From positions 1,984,001-2,048,000 of the forward strand of contig NW_018344194.1 in NCBI RefSeq assembly GCF_002099425.1: a DNA stretch of 64,000 nt, given 5' to 3'. Of the stretch, positions 60,201-63,153 are shown in pieces. Numbering within the stretch: position 1 is the stretch's first letter; every line of letters begins with the position of its first letter. Under the pieces are notes generated by a model that searched no databases, had not been told where the DNA came from, and worked only from the letters and a program-made list of their open reading frames with translations. Position numbers and translations under genes: made by a program. The stretch is from Phascolarctos cinereus (lineage: Eukaryota > Chordata > Mammalia > Diprotodontia > Phascolarctidae).

Positions 60201-63153
60201 TACCTCTAGCGAGGAGGTGAACTAATAATGGGGGAGCTGGGATCCCTGGGCAGGAAAAGAAAAGCCCATTTCCATGGAAACATGTTGAAGTCACATTACC
60301 TGAGGACAGAGCTAAGGGACCAGACCTCAGGGAGCTCCCAGGTGAGGCCACTCCCTCTACCAATGCAAGTCACCATTTCCCTGCAAGGCACCAGTTTTGA
60401 AGAGCCACTAGAGGCAGTGACAAGGGAAAAACTTGTCCAAAGTAACCCAGCCAGCACAGGGCTAAGGGGCTGGAAGCCAGGTCCCAAGGCCAACTTTCCA
60501 CCTCCTCTACCAAGCTGCTTGTCTTAATCCCCTTTGTCCCTCAGGACACAGAAATGGGCTCAGAGGAGAAAAAAAGGTATACGTTACCAATATCCTCCTT
60601 TCGATGTCATGGCTGGCGTTGGGCTGTGATCTTTCCCTACAAGACAGAGGCTGGGAAGCCAGAGGGGCCGCTCCCAGCCCTGGGAGAGCAGGATAACCCA
60701 AGCATCCTAAGGAATCTTGCAGAGCCAAGGACCGCCAAGCCAAGTCTGGGCTCTGAAGGTCGGCGGCTTGCGAGAGGGGCGTCAGGTGGATGCTGGGCAG
60801 ACTTTCTAGTGTGAAGTCTTTTCTGACCAGCTCCGGGGAGCCCAGCGAGGAGGAGTCCATGTCCAGGATCGTATCTCTGAAGTGCTGAATGGTGTCCGGG
60901 AGCTCTGCATCTTGCGACCCATTCTCAGCGCTGCATGCTGAGGAAGGCGAGCCGGGTACAGACTCTTCACCTGGTTCAAGAGGAAACCTGCCTCCATCTG
61001 GAGGGGGAGAATCCTGGCTTTTCATCAATGGCGGGGCTCGCTCTTCACAGTAGGAGCAATCGGGAGTGAGGGGACTGGCATCGTACAGGTCTCCACTGGG
61101 GCTGCTCGGAAAAGAATCCAGGCTCTGGTCCACCTTAAATTCGTGTCGGACTTGTCCTGGCGGCACGTGACTTGGAGTGTTGTGAGCTGAGTCCCGTGAG
61201 TGGCAGAGGACGTTGGGGACTGGCCCTTGTGAGGAAGGAGGGCCTGGGTCAGCTGGTGATTGGCCCTGCGCTGTCCTTGACACACGCCTTGGAGGTCTCT
61301 GGGGAGGGCTTGCCAACGCAGGGGGCTCTGCAAGTCCCTGCGGGTGCAGCTGTGTCCAGCCTGCGGCGTCTTTGCTGTCTCCATGGGATATGGACTTTAT
61401 CAGGTGATGTAGCTTTTCTTGAATGTGTCTCACTTGGGTTATCAGATCTCCTCTGTGCAGCTGATAACTTTCCATTGGTTTCTGCTGAATCTGTGGTGGG
61501 AAAAAGGCATGCAGATTACTAAATAAAAAGCTATATACTTTTCTAGCTAAACTCTCGTGAAAACTGATGTGTGATTTTCCTATTTCCAATCAAAGAAAAG
61601 CAAAGCAAAGGCCTGACCCTGGCACTCTTGGCCAAAGGTTCTCTCGCTGCTTTAAGCAAACAACATTTAGGCTTCAGTTTTGAAAAAGGCAGAAGCTTCT
61701 CAAAAAACCCTTCCAAATGCAAATATCAGTCCATCAGTGAGGTACTTCAGAAGAAAGAGCAGCTTCCTCGGTCAACCGAAGCCACAAGTGGGACACGCCG
61801 CATGAGAACTCGGCTCTGCCATTTCTCTAAAGAGCTCACATGGACAAACCACCAGTGAGCGTCTGCTCCCAGAGGCTGAAAGGACTTCAGAAAGTGAAGA
61901 AACAGGTCCAAAAAATTTAGCTAATGCTCTCCCCCACAAGCACAGACAGACCAAGAAAACGGCAAAGATTACACACAGGATTCAGATTTAATAAGGGAAG
62001 AAGTCTGAATGGAGTGGGGAGGCGGGGAGACCTCCAAGAGGGAAATGTTTTCTTTGACTAATTTTTCCTCTAACTTAAGATTTCTTCTTCTGGGCTTATT
62101 TGATTAATTTTCTAGTTCTCCTTCAAACTAAAGCTTGGTTCATTTATCCTCTTTTTTCTACTTTGTTCACATATGTTTTCAGAAGTAAAGTTTTCCTCTG
62201 AGGACAATGTTCATTCCACCCCAGAAGTTCTGACCTGCTGTCTCATGCCGATCATTCTGTCTCCTGCAGTTACTGCTTCTAGGACTTCTTCTCTGACACG
62301 ACTCTGACTCACAATCAGAACATCTGTCTTCTGCATGTCCCCCTTGCCTGATCCCAGTTGTAACTGGTATACTCTTATCACAGAGATTCCACTGAAGAGA
62401 CATCACATTCCCCAGATTCCCCCCTGCCCTTCCCTGACACTCCTGCAGCTCGCCCCCTTGGCCTGCATCCCAAGCCCGTCACTCCCCACTCTTTGGCCTC
62501 GTCCTCCCATCATTTGGGCATTCCCCACCTCTGCCACAATCGTGCTGCCCATATTCACCTACTAGGTCATGTAATTCTACTTCTAACAGAATGACTCAAC
62601 AGTCACCTCAACAAAAACCACAAGGAATCACAACAGATCCATCAGGTTCTAGGTGGAGAGAGCTTTGGGCCCAGAGTCAGGAAGACCCAAGTTCAAATCT
62701 GGCCTCAGCCAGTTAGTAGCATGCGTGGCCCTGGGCAAGTCACTTTACCTGTCTGCCTCGGTTTCCTCTAGTGTAAAATGATGGGGATCATAATAGCACC
62801 TACCTTACAGGGCTGTTGTGATGCTCAAATGAGGATATTTGTGAAGCACTTAGCACAGTGCCTGGCACATAATAGGTGCCTGTTCTCTCTTTGCCCCCTC
62901 CCCACCCAAGGAGGTCAGGTGAAGAGGTCAAAGCTCCTCCTTGGCCTTGCCCCTGAGGTACCTTCATTCCTCCTAAAAGCTGGCTGCTGTCCTCTTTACT
63001 CAACTCCATCTTATTTTTCATAAAGATGAGCTCAGACTCCAGCTGTTTCTGACAGACTGTCAAGACTGAAATTACATTTTCTTTCCTCTGGAGACCAGCC
63101 TCTTTGCATATCACTAGGTCTTTAGCAGAGAATGACTGCTCCTCAACTAGACT
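25852..63153 (-). CDS. PCNT: PCNT (pericentrin), C-terminal 1,419 codons in 19 exons; 5' part outside the window
   Basis: Pericentrin is the main scaffold of the pericentriolar material. It anchors gamma-tubulin complexes, CDK5RAP2 and kinases at the centrosome and is cut by separase at mitotic exit. The joined coding segments are 62962-63153, 60588-61490, 59402-59505, 58798-58942, 54963-55157, 54133-54303, 53808-54003, 53478-53700, 49599-49749, 48698-49384, 45178-45422, 44183-44282, 32349-32519, 30928-31056, 30368-30600, 29371-29447, 27923-28082, 26712-26836 and 25852-25904. They total 4,260 bases, and every junction phase agrees. The product follows human PCNT as I remember it: RKENVISVLTVCQKQLESEL, then a divergent Pro/Ser-rich exon with the SPE-x-x-R separase site, long coiled coils, TVNDWTSS, the PACT domain (AESFRKALIYQK, SEQETLSMIAHLGVFPSK, FRTAVRVVIAILR) and LTEYIHHLEVIQQRLGG. 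If the 47-exon human structure holds, these would be exons 29-47. No frame break was found in the gene. It reads toward DIP2A, as in human. Confidence 0.95.
25905..26711 (-). other. PCNT: PCNT intron w18-w19
   Basis: The intron is 807 bases. It contains one reversed MIR relic at about 26,205-26,285 ('acagatgaggaaactgagag', 'cagtcacacaactaggaggt') and otherwise nothing I recognise. Confidence 0.8.
26205..26285 (-). repeat. MIR core fragment
   Basis: The sequence 'ttacagatgaggaaactgag' followed by 'cacagtcacacaactaggag' is the reversed MIR core. Confidence 0.6.
26712..26836 (-). CDS. PCNT: PCNT exon w18
   Basis: The exon runs in phase 2 to phase 1, with acceptor ctttgtag and donor CCAG|gtaagg. 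It encodes ALTSPGSSADVYDSSQDPEH and then SLTEYIHHLEVIQQRLGGVQ, nearly identical to the conserved human SQDPEHSLTEYIHHLEVIQQ segment downstream of the PACT domain. Confidence 0.95.
26837..27922 (-). other. PCNT: PCNT intron w17-w18
   Basis: The intron is 1,086 bases of unique sequence. I see no repeat, exon or named motif in it. Confidence 0.75.
27923..28082 (-). CDS. PCNT: PCNT exon w17 (Pro/Ser-rich tail)
   Basis: The exon runs in phase 1 to phase 2, with acceptor tgtctcctag|TG and donor GACAG|gtgagc. It encodes a disordered Ser/Pro-rich linker (VPEEAVEVSRQPPPPLS, TTSSPPTQDLSSSSLKPR, CSPSPTYRLWDR). It occupies the place of the equally disordered human segment that ends SGGRATPSPNSRLERS. The first acceptor-like AG four codons further in would break the phase; the one chosen keeps it. 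Confidence 0.85.
28083..29370 (-). other. PCNT: PCNT intron w16-w17
   Basis: The intron is 1,288 bases. A forward MIR relic lies at about 28,460-28,615; the remainder is unique sequence with nothing I can name. Confidence 0.75.
28460..28615 (+). repeat. MIR relic
   Basis: The phrases 'tagctgtgtgactctgggca', 'ggtcacttcccctctcagtt' and 'tcctcatctgtaaactgggt' follow the forward MIR order. Confidence 0.65.
29371..29447 (-). CDS. PCNT: PCNT exon w16 (end of PACT region)
   Basis: The exon runs in phase 2 to phase 1, with acceptor ctccccatag|G and donor CAG|gtgggt. It encodes LRFLVRKWQELDRRGTFAQ, which matches human LRFLVKKWQEVDRKGALAQ directly after AILR. The basic/hydrophobic helix FRTAVRVVIAILR-LRFLVRKW, which spans this junction, is the reported calmodulin-binding part of the PACT region. 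Confidence 0.95.
29725..29830 (+). repeat. MIR-like fragment
   Basis: The phrases 'gggcctcagtttcctcaata', 'ataaaatgagaggctggact' and 'aggctactttcaaaggacgc' resemble the 3' part of a MIR-related SINE. Confidence 0.5.
29873..29994 (+). repeat. Marsupial CORE-SINE (WSINE1/WALLSI-like) with target-site duplication
   Basis: It starts GGGGCAGCTAGATGGCACAG, runs through 'tggagtcaggaggacctgag' and 'ggcatgtcacttaaccccaa', and ends in an A run. Near-identical flanks AAATGAACTAGAGAA (29,858-29,872) and AAATGAACTGGAGAG (29,995-30,009) are the target-site duplication. The internal segment before 'ccctgggc' is shortened relative to the other copies. Confidence 0.85.
30195..30245. repeat. Alternating purine-pyrimidine tract with CA microsatellite
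   Basis: From CACATGCGTGCGCGTGCGTG through a (CA)n run, 51 bases alternate purine and pyrimidine without a break. This is a classic Z-DNA-prone sequence, in the PCNT intron w15-w16. Confidence 0.9.
30368..30600 (-). CDS. PCNT: PCNT exon w15 (PACT domain core)
   Basis: The exon runs in phase 0 to phase 2, with acceptor tcttttaag|ATG and donor TTAAG|gtaaat. It encodes 78 residues, beginning MEKLYLHFLRAESFRKALIY and ending FRTAVRVVIAILR. Motifs include QKRYLLLLIGGFQDSEQET and LSMIAHLGVFPSK. It is almost unchanged from human, apart from a small insertion-like difference (KVDKRAFSSRPF against KAERKITSRPF). This is the strongest single match in the window. The domain docks pericentrin, and its relative AKAP9, to the centriole wall. 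Confidence 0.98.
30601..30927 (-). other. PCNT: PCNT intron w14-w15
   Basis: The intron is 327 bases of unique sequence with no repeat or motif that I recognise. Confidence 0.8.
30928..31056 (-). CDS. PCNT: PCNT exon w14 (linker before PACT)
   Basis: The exon is in phase 0 throughout, with acceptor cacattccag|AAAGCT and donor ATCAGG|gtaagg. It encodes 43 residues starting KADKAAWKQQKMALQGTRHS and ending NTCRIR. The acceptor was chosen because it places the single Trp exactly where human has it (KGC-SPSRSERSAWKP). An upstream acceptor at tttgaag|TACAAA would add ten residues (YKYVDRIGTFQ) in frame and cannot be excluded. Confidence 0.8.
31270..31433 (+). repeat. Marsupial CORE-SINE, full length, with target-site duplication
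   Basis: It begins GGGGGCAGCTAGGTGGCGCA. The body phrases are 'ggattcaggaggacctgagt', 'tcaaatctggcctcagacac' and 'agctgtgtgaccctgggcaa', and the tail is A-rich. The flanking direct repeat AGAAAGAAGCCCA (31,257-31,269) and GAAAGAAAGCCCA (31,441-31,453) differ by one base. This is the best-preserved copy here, and likely the youngest together with that at 51,221. Confidence 0.9.
32257..32274 (-). promoter_or_regulatory. ZNF143/THAP11-type motif inside a PCNT intron
   Basis: The minus strand reads GGCTACAATTCCCAGCCG, with a 14-base core CTACAATTCCCAGC identical to the SBS consensus. No CpG island or first-exon signal surrounds it. It may be a distal binding site or chance. Confidence 0.4.
32349..32519 (-). 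CDS. PCNT: PCNT exon w13
   Basis: The exon is in phase 0, with acceptor gtctttcccag and donor CACATC|gtacgt. It encodes 57 residues starting KKNAQAQISLIDVLLKENGS, with KLEKTLKHHLQKGCGHI at the end. Human has QFQFVDVLLKDNVSLTKALS and KLEKLLKHHLQKGC, so the order and length are conserved. It is coiled coil. Confidence 0.95.
33955..36594 (+). mobile_element. Degraded L1-clade element: ORF1 followed by only the end of ORF2
   Basis: A broken ORF1 is recognisable from the repeated coiled-coil block (ENNSLKIRIGQVEAN), LENRSRRENLRITES, the RRM-like stretch VRITQDLAVSTLKNQRAWN and QPRITYPA. A purine-rich, G/A-heavy tract of about 700 bases follows (34,880-35,580). It leads to the last part of ORF2 (SLLIREMQTKTTLNCHTIPI and CWRGC-x12-WWSCELIQPFW, the L1 C-terminal Cys motif), then a 3' UTR and AATAAA with an A-rich tail. 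The whole endonuclease and reverse-transcriptase region is missing. Many stops make it a relic of moderate age. Either ORF2 was deleted or this is a half-L1 (HAL1) derivative. Confidence 0.8.
36600..37590 (+). other. Region between two L1-type elements
   Basis: About 1 kb is partly A/G-rich ('aggaaggaccacaaacacca', 'gaggcagagctagatgaagc'). It may be the 5' part of the next element or an unrelated older repeat. No protein motif was recognised. Confidence 0.3.
37590..39515 (+). mobile_element. HAL1-like (ORF1-only) L1 derivative, degraded
   Basis: A diverged ORF1 copy is visible at about 37,640-38,430 (coding for NDSLKIRIGQ, then ERDPMRKTHRDIIVKF and a PRITYP-like end). A G/A-rich 3' region of about 900 bases follows (38,700-39,290), then a T-rich segment and a TAATAATAAAAAG tail at about 39,515. 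Nothing resembling ORF2 lies between ORF1 and the tail. ORF1 followed directly by a long purine-rich 3' region is the layout described for half-L1 elements. An AT-rich (TATATG)n stretch near 39,135-39,200 is embedded in it. Confidence 0.65.
39895..40110 (+). mobile_element. CR1/L3-type LINE fragment (reverse transcriptase N-part)
   Basis: The reading MSLPSLPGKLLEHIIEGMAN followed by EHLEYANPSLQASICLL matches the CR1/L3 reverse-transcriptase start (LTSVPGKIMERII...EHLE...SQHGF). The retained piece is about 70 codons, with no intact catalytic motif. It runs into a CA microsatellite. Confidence 0.65.
40110..40275. repeat. CA / TC compound microsatellite
   Basis: CACACA, CTCTCTCT and CACACACCCC units alternate over about 165 bases. 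Open frames here (HTHTHT, LSLSLS) are artefacts. Confidence 0.9.
40296..40375. mobile_element. 80-bp mariner-type MITE
   Basis: The left end is CAGGGTTGTCCCAAAACCAT. Reversed, the right end is CAGATTGTCCCAAAAGGCTC. They share CAG-x-TTGTCCCAAAA and an inner TTTAA. The two inverted arms of about 35 bases almost meet, which is the form of a palindromic mariner MITE. A TA dinucleotide precedes the left end; the right TA is lost. Confidence 0.7.
40590..41290 (-). repeat. LINE-2 relic, reversed
   Basis: The phrases 'cttatcctagaggcaacggg', 'gagccctgggagctgataga', 'gaggccatggcaataaccca' and 'ttgaggacagaccctgggga' follow the order of a reversed L2 body. It is strongly diverged. Confidence 0.45.
41335..41465 (-). 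repeat. MIR relic
   Basis: The phrases 'gatttggcaaggtcacacag', 'ctactaaggagcagagccaa' and 'gatttgaacccaggaactta' are in reversed MIR order. Confidence 0.65.
41970..42378 (+). mobile_element. L1 3' end (end of ORF2 region, 3' UTR and A-rich tail)
   Basis: The phrases 'gatagacttggctcttctca', 'gcaatgcaaggatctaagac', 'ggaaaatgctatccacatcc', 'catgactaatgtggaaatat', 'ggcctatatcagattgcttg' and a final A-rich tail follow the common marsupial L1 3' end. This copy is 5'-truncated and less diverged than those at 36 and 43 kb. Confidence 0.8.
42770..43725 (+). mobile_element. Old L1 relic (ORF2 C-terminal part and 3' UTR)
   Basis: The phrases 'aagacatataaggaaatgat', 'aatcagacaaatgcaaatta', 'tggatgaataaatctggcac' and 'aatgtgaaggaggatcattg' align in order with the L1 ORF2 3' segment. 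It is much more diverged than the copy at 35.6-36.6 kb. Confidence 0.65.
43851..43872. repeat. GA microsatellite
   Basis: The sequence is an uninterrupted (GA)11 tract. Confidence 0.95.
44183..44282 (-). CDS. PCNT: PCNT exon w12
   Basis: The exon runs in phase 2 to phase 0, with acceptor tttaacag and strong donor CAA|gtaagt. It encodes TVNDWTSSDEKAVTSLLLTL and EELKSELTSGLPQ. Human has TVNDWTSSNEKAVMSLLHTL and EELKSDLS, so this is an unambiguous match. Confidence 0.97.
44283..45177 (-). other. PCNT: PCNT intron w11-w12
   Basis: The intron is 895 bases. I recognise no repeat or motif; the sequence is mixed and unremarkable. Confidence 0.75.
45178..45422 (-). CDS. PCNT: PCNT exon w11
   Basis: The exon runs in phase 0 to phase 2. 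It encodes RELELQRQRDEHKIQQLQQT, a variable linker rich in Gly/Ala, then LEHIRQQLLHVLGLLTSF and MNQTVNR. Human reads RELELQRQRDLHKIKQLQQT and LLTSFTSQAVDR. The acceptor gggctggcag|CGG was chosen because it yields the conserved RELELQ start. Another acceptor nine bases upstream (cttcgag|GGC) would insert Gly-Trp-Gln. The donor is AACAG|gtaggc. Confidence 0.93.
45560..45790 (-). repeat. Possible LINE-2 relic, reversed
   Basis: The phrases 'agtgttccaggggcaggtgg' and 'agcctgggcaaaggcctggg' resemble a reversed L2 motif. The match is weak. Confidence 0.35.
46400..47010 (-). repeat. LINE-2 relic, reversed
   Basis: The phrases 'ggaggctgtgaagtcctgcc', 'gaggagtcaaggatgaaccc' and 'aagtctggggaatgaaagct' follow a reversed L2 body. 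It is diverged. Confidence 0.4.
47330..47500 (-). repeat. MIR relic
   Basis: The phrases 'attttacagataagcagact', 'gaggtccagagaagggggtg' and 'ccaaggtcacacagctaatc' are in clear reversed MIR order. Confidence 0.75.
47540..48550 (+). repeat. Pyrimidine-rich stretch, probable old LINE (L2/CR1-type)
   Basis: About 1 kb has a strong C/T bias on the plus strand, with phrases such as 'caacagaaacatctctgcca' and 'cctttgccctggctgtgccc' that resemble L2 3' regions. The family call is tentative. Confidence 0.35.
48698..49384 (-). CDS. PCNT: PCNT exon w10 (long coiled coil, 229 codons)
   Basis: The exon is in phase 0, with acceptor ctccccacacag|GAG and donor AGGCTG|gtgagg. It is the second-largest exon here. 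It encodes an unbroken heptad-type coiled coil starting ELQASLDKLRSQNGQLAVSL and containing ELQIEYSRCEALLCQERSQ, LSEALNHERLVTEQLS and ELKKEKEVSALLQASVDAL. Human has ELRIEHSRCEALLAQERSQ, LSEALRHERLLTEQLS and REKEVSATLKSTVEAL. The last 35 residues are a very Lys/Glu/Arg-rich segment (KEARREKEKRREAQAEEDKG) that replaces the human stretch with WRKWQRDKEKL. Confidence 0.97.
49599..49749 (-). CDS. PCNT: PCNT exon w9
   Basis: The exon runs in phase 2 to phase 0, with acceptor cttcacgcag|A and donor ATCGAG|gtgggt. It encodes SLLESKEQELKAALDVLQGE and EEEQRQSLEKDELKSRTIE. Human reads SMLSSKENELKAALQELESE at this place. It is coiled coil. Confidence 0.95.
50061..50191 (-). repeat. Marsupial CORE-SINE, reversed, head truncated
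   Basis: A T-rich start ('tttatttgtttatttttggc') leads to 'gacttgcccagggtcacaca', 'gctagtaagtgttatgtgtc' and 'aactcaggccctcctgaatc'. The head sequence CTAGCTGCCCC is missing, so the copy is truncated at its 5' end. Confidence 0.8.
50215..50381 (+). repeat. Marsupial CORE-SINE, full length
   Basis: It begins GGGGCAGCTAGGTGGCACAG, with a 10-base internal repeat (GGCCCTGACTGGCCCTGAAG). The rest follows the family to an AAAACAAAAC tail. It lies 23 bases from the reversed copy to its left, head to head. Confidence 0.88.
50750..51217 (-). repeat. CR1/L3-type 3' region, reversed
   Basis: The phrases 'cctttggactgtccctagtt', 'ctccttaccctccactggac', 'gcgtccaggactgaacacaa' and 'gatttttattcagcttaaaa' follow the reversed CR1/L3 3' consensus (the 'agaactgaacacaa...catattgagctt' order). 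It is old. Confidence 0.55.
51221..51361 (+). repeat. Marsupial CORE-SINE with target-site duplication
   Basis: It begins GGGGCAGCTAGGTGGTGCAG and is typical in body and A tail. The flanks AGCTATTCTA (51,210-51,219) and AACTATTCTA (51,362-51,371) are the duplicated target. It lies at the edge of the CR1/L3 relic. Confidence 0.88.
51640..51900 (+). repeat. LINE-2 segment
   Basis: The phrases 'gtgggcatctcaaacccaac' and 'atgtccaaaactcctcccac' are a hallmark of the L2 body, diverged. Confidence 0.55.
52800..53065 (+). repeat. LINE-2 3' end
   Basis: The phrases 'gactgtgagctcctcaaggg', 'cagggcctttcttggcctgt', 'cacttggtatgcagaaggtg' and 'cttaatcaatgcttatccac' are a good L2 3' terminus. Confidence 0.65.
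53478..53700 (-). CDS. PCNT: PCNT exon w8
   Basis: The exon runs in phase 1 to phase 2, with acceptor ttccccccag|TT and donor CTGAG|gtagag. It encodes ELLEYKVEQEKCLVRDLQKT, LAEEQEKGTESQKLLLVAQ and SQSLRDAQQEAGHLR. Human reads ELLAYKVEQEKCIAGDLQKT and SRSLCEVQQEVLQLR. It is coiled coil. Confidence 0.97.
53808..54003 (-). CDS. PCNT: PCNT exon w7
   Basis: The exon runs in phase 0 to phase 1, with acceptor ctctttccccag|GGA and donor CAAA|gtgagg. It encodes GELQKRTLENLHLSDRSGLL, AEIQALHAQLRMTHLQSQEK and GSKQEYQFRRQ. Human reads GDLQEKSLEHLRLPDRSSLL and SEIQALRAQLRMTHLQNQEK. The introns on either side are only 107 and 129 bases. Confidence 0.97.
54133..54303 (-). CDS. PCNT: PCNT exon w6
   Basis: The exon is in phase 0, with donor GAGCAG|gtaacg. 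It encodes EPLDTGFDWGEFLPAIQEVL, EKERNVLKIELQSKLCNLES and SLLEKLEDIVKEQ. Human has CPDWRGDLLQVVQEAFEKEQ and SSLLERLEKIIREQ. The acceptor (atttcatgttgaag|GAG) has a poor pyrimidine tract, but it is the only one that keeps phase 0. Confidence 0.9.
54304..54962 (-). other. PCNT: PCNT intron w5-w6
   Basis: The intron is 659 bases. Its main content is a 49-bp alternating CG/CA tract (54,574-54,622); otherwise it is unique sequence. Confidence 0.85.
54574..54622. repeat. Alternating purine-pyrimidine tract with (CG)n and (CA)n
   Basis: The tract runs through ATGCGCACATGCACACGCAC, then a CG run, then a CA run, with purine and pyrimidine alternating for 49 bases without a break. The CG core makes it a stronger Z-DNA candidate than plain CA. 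Confidence 0.9.
54963..55157 (-). CDS. PCNT: PCNT exon w5
   Basis: The exon is in phase 0, with acceptor ttggcccttag|GCG and donor GAGAAG|gtcagg. It encodes ALLKMVCDESQQILVLSKAE and then FQKERQGLLEAVQALKDHL. Human starts the same block ALLQMVRDESHQILALSEGL. The middle is divergent, as in other mammals. Confidence 0.93.
56650..56885 (+). repeat. MIR, near full length
   Basis: The phrases 'gcctgtggtcaggaagaccc', 'gagttcaaatccagccttgg', 'gctgcgtgaccctggacgag' and 'gctcagcccagtgcccggca' follow forward MIR order. Confidence 0.7.
57190..57320 (-). repeat. MIR relic
   Basis: The phrases 'agggacttgcctggggtcac' and 'gatctgaactgaggtcctcc' are in reversed MIR order. Confidence 0.6.
57330..57565 (-). 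repeat. MIR relic
   Basis: The phrases 'ccatctggccgatgaggacg', 'aaggacttgccctgggtcac' and 'gggtattcctgcgcccaagc' are in reversed MIR order. It directly follows another reversed MIR. Confidence 0.6.
58798..58942 (-). CDS. PCNT: PCNT exon w4
   Basis: The exon runs in phase 2 to phase 0, with donor ATGAAG|gtaatc. It encodes FSDRLKQDSERSRPPHTHLV and ends QRPFRPMNDKLEMHSRQMK. Human has SGRFQPLPEAMKEKEVRPKH before KALLQMV, so it is alignable but fast-evolving. The acceptor is gtagtgatctttcag|A. The nearer, stronger-looking ctcttttag 12 bases upstream would bring stops into every compatible frame. Confidence 0.85.
58943..59401 (-). other. PCNT: PCNT intron w3-w4
   Basis: The intron is 459 bases. 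I see no repeat or motif apart from the donor and acceptor peculiarities described at w3 and w4. Confidence 0.8.
59402..59505 (-). CDS. PCNT: PCNT exon w3
   Basis: The exon starts in phase 0 and ends in phase 2. The acceptor is ttgaatag|GAC. It encodes DKDEDFILTATDSQEDLQSK and GADSDGHDVSE. Human has KDVEDFITTSFDSQETLSS. The end is unusual: a strong donor gtgagt begins at 59,405, but it leaves phase 1, which no acceptor of w4 can match. The weaker gttggt four bases further on (59,401) gives phase 2 and the continuous reading DVSE-FSDRL. The frame-preserving choice is annotated. Confidence 0.8.
59506..60587 (-). other. PCNT: PCNT intron w2-w3
   Basis: The intron is 1,082 bases. A faint reversed MIR lies at about 60,400-60,490 ('caaagtaacccagccagcac'); otherwise I see nothing. 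Confidence 0.7.
60588..61490 (-). CDS. PCNT: PCNT exon w2 (large divergent exon with separase site, 301 codons)
   Basis: The exon is in phase 0, with acceptor tttcccaccacag|ATT and donor AGGATATTG|gtaacg. It opens with a short coiled coil (DLITQVRHIQEKLHHLIKSI; human DLVAQVKQLQEKLNRLLYSM) and then becomes Pro/Ser-rich and disordered. Near the end, SLGSPELVRKDFTLESLPS aligns with human SSPEVLRKDWTLEPWPS. The SPELVR at 60,822-60,839 fits the separase consensus S-x-E-x-x-R, and by distance from the C terminus it corresponds to the reported human cut after Arg2231. The human acidic tandem motif with DACDAN is not seen here. Confidence 0.93.
61491..62961 (-). other. PCNT: PCNT intron w1-w2
   Basis: The intron is 1,471 bases. 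An AT-rich stretch of unknown nature lies at 62,040-62,200, and a forward MIR at 62,645-62,885. The rest is unremarkable. Confidence 0.75.
62645..62885 (+). repeat. MIR / CORE-SINE, near full length
   Basis: The phrases 'gggcccagagtcaggaagac', 'gtggccctgggcaagtcact', 'cggtttcctctagtgtaaaa' and 'cttagcacagtgcctggcac' follow forward MIR order; 'ataataggtgcc' at the end is the LINE-like tail. Confidence 0.75.
62962..63153 (-). CDS. PCNT: PCNT exon w1 (first exon in the window)
   Basis: The exon is in phase 0, with acceptor tatttattttag|AGT and donor ATGAAG|gtacct. It encodes SLVEEQSFSAKDLVICKEAG and LQRKENVISVLTVCQKQLES, ending SSQLLGGMK. Human reads VQRKENVISVLTVCQKQLES at this place, an almost exact match. 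The codons before it lie upstream, outside the window. Confidence 0.96.
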
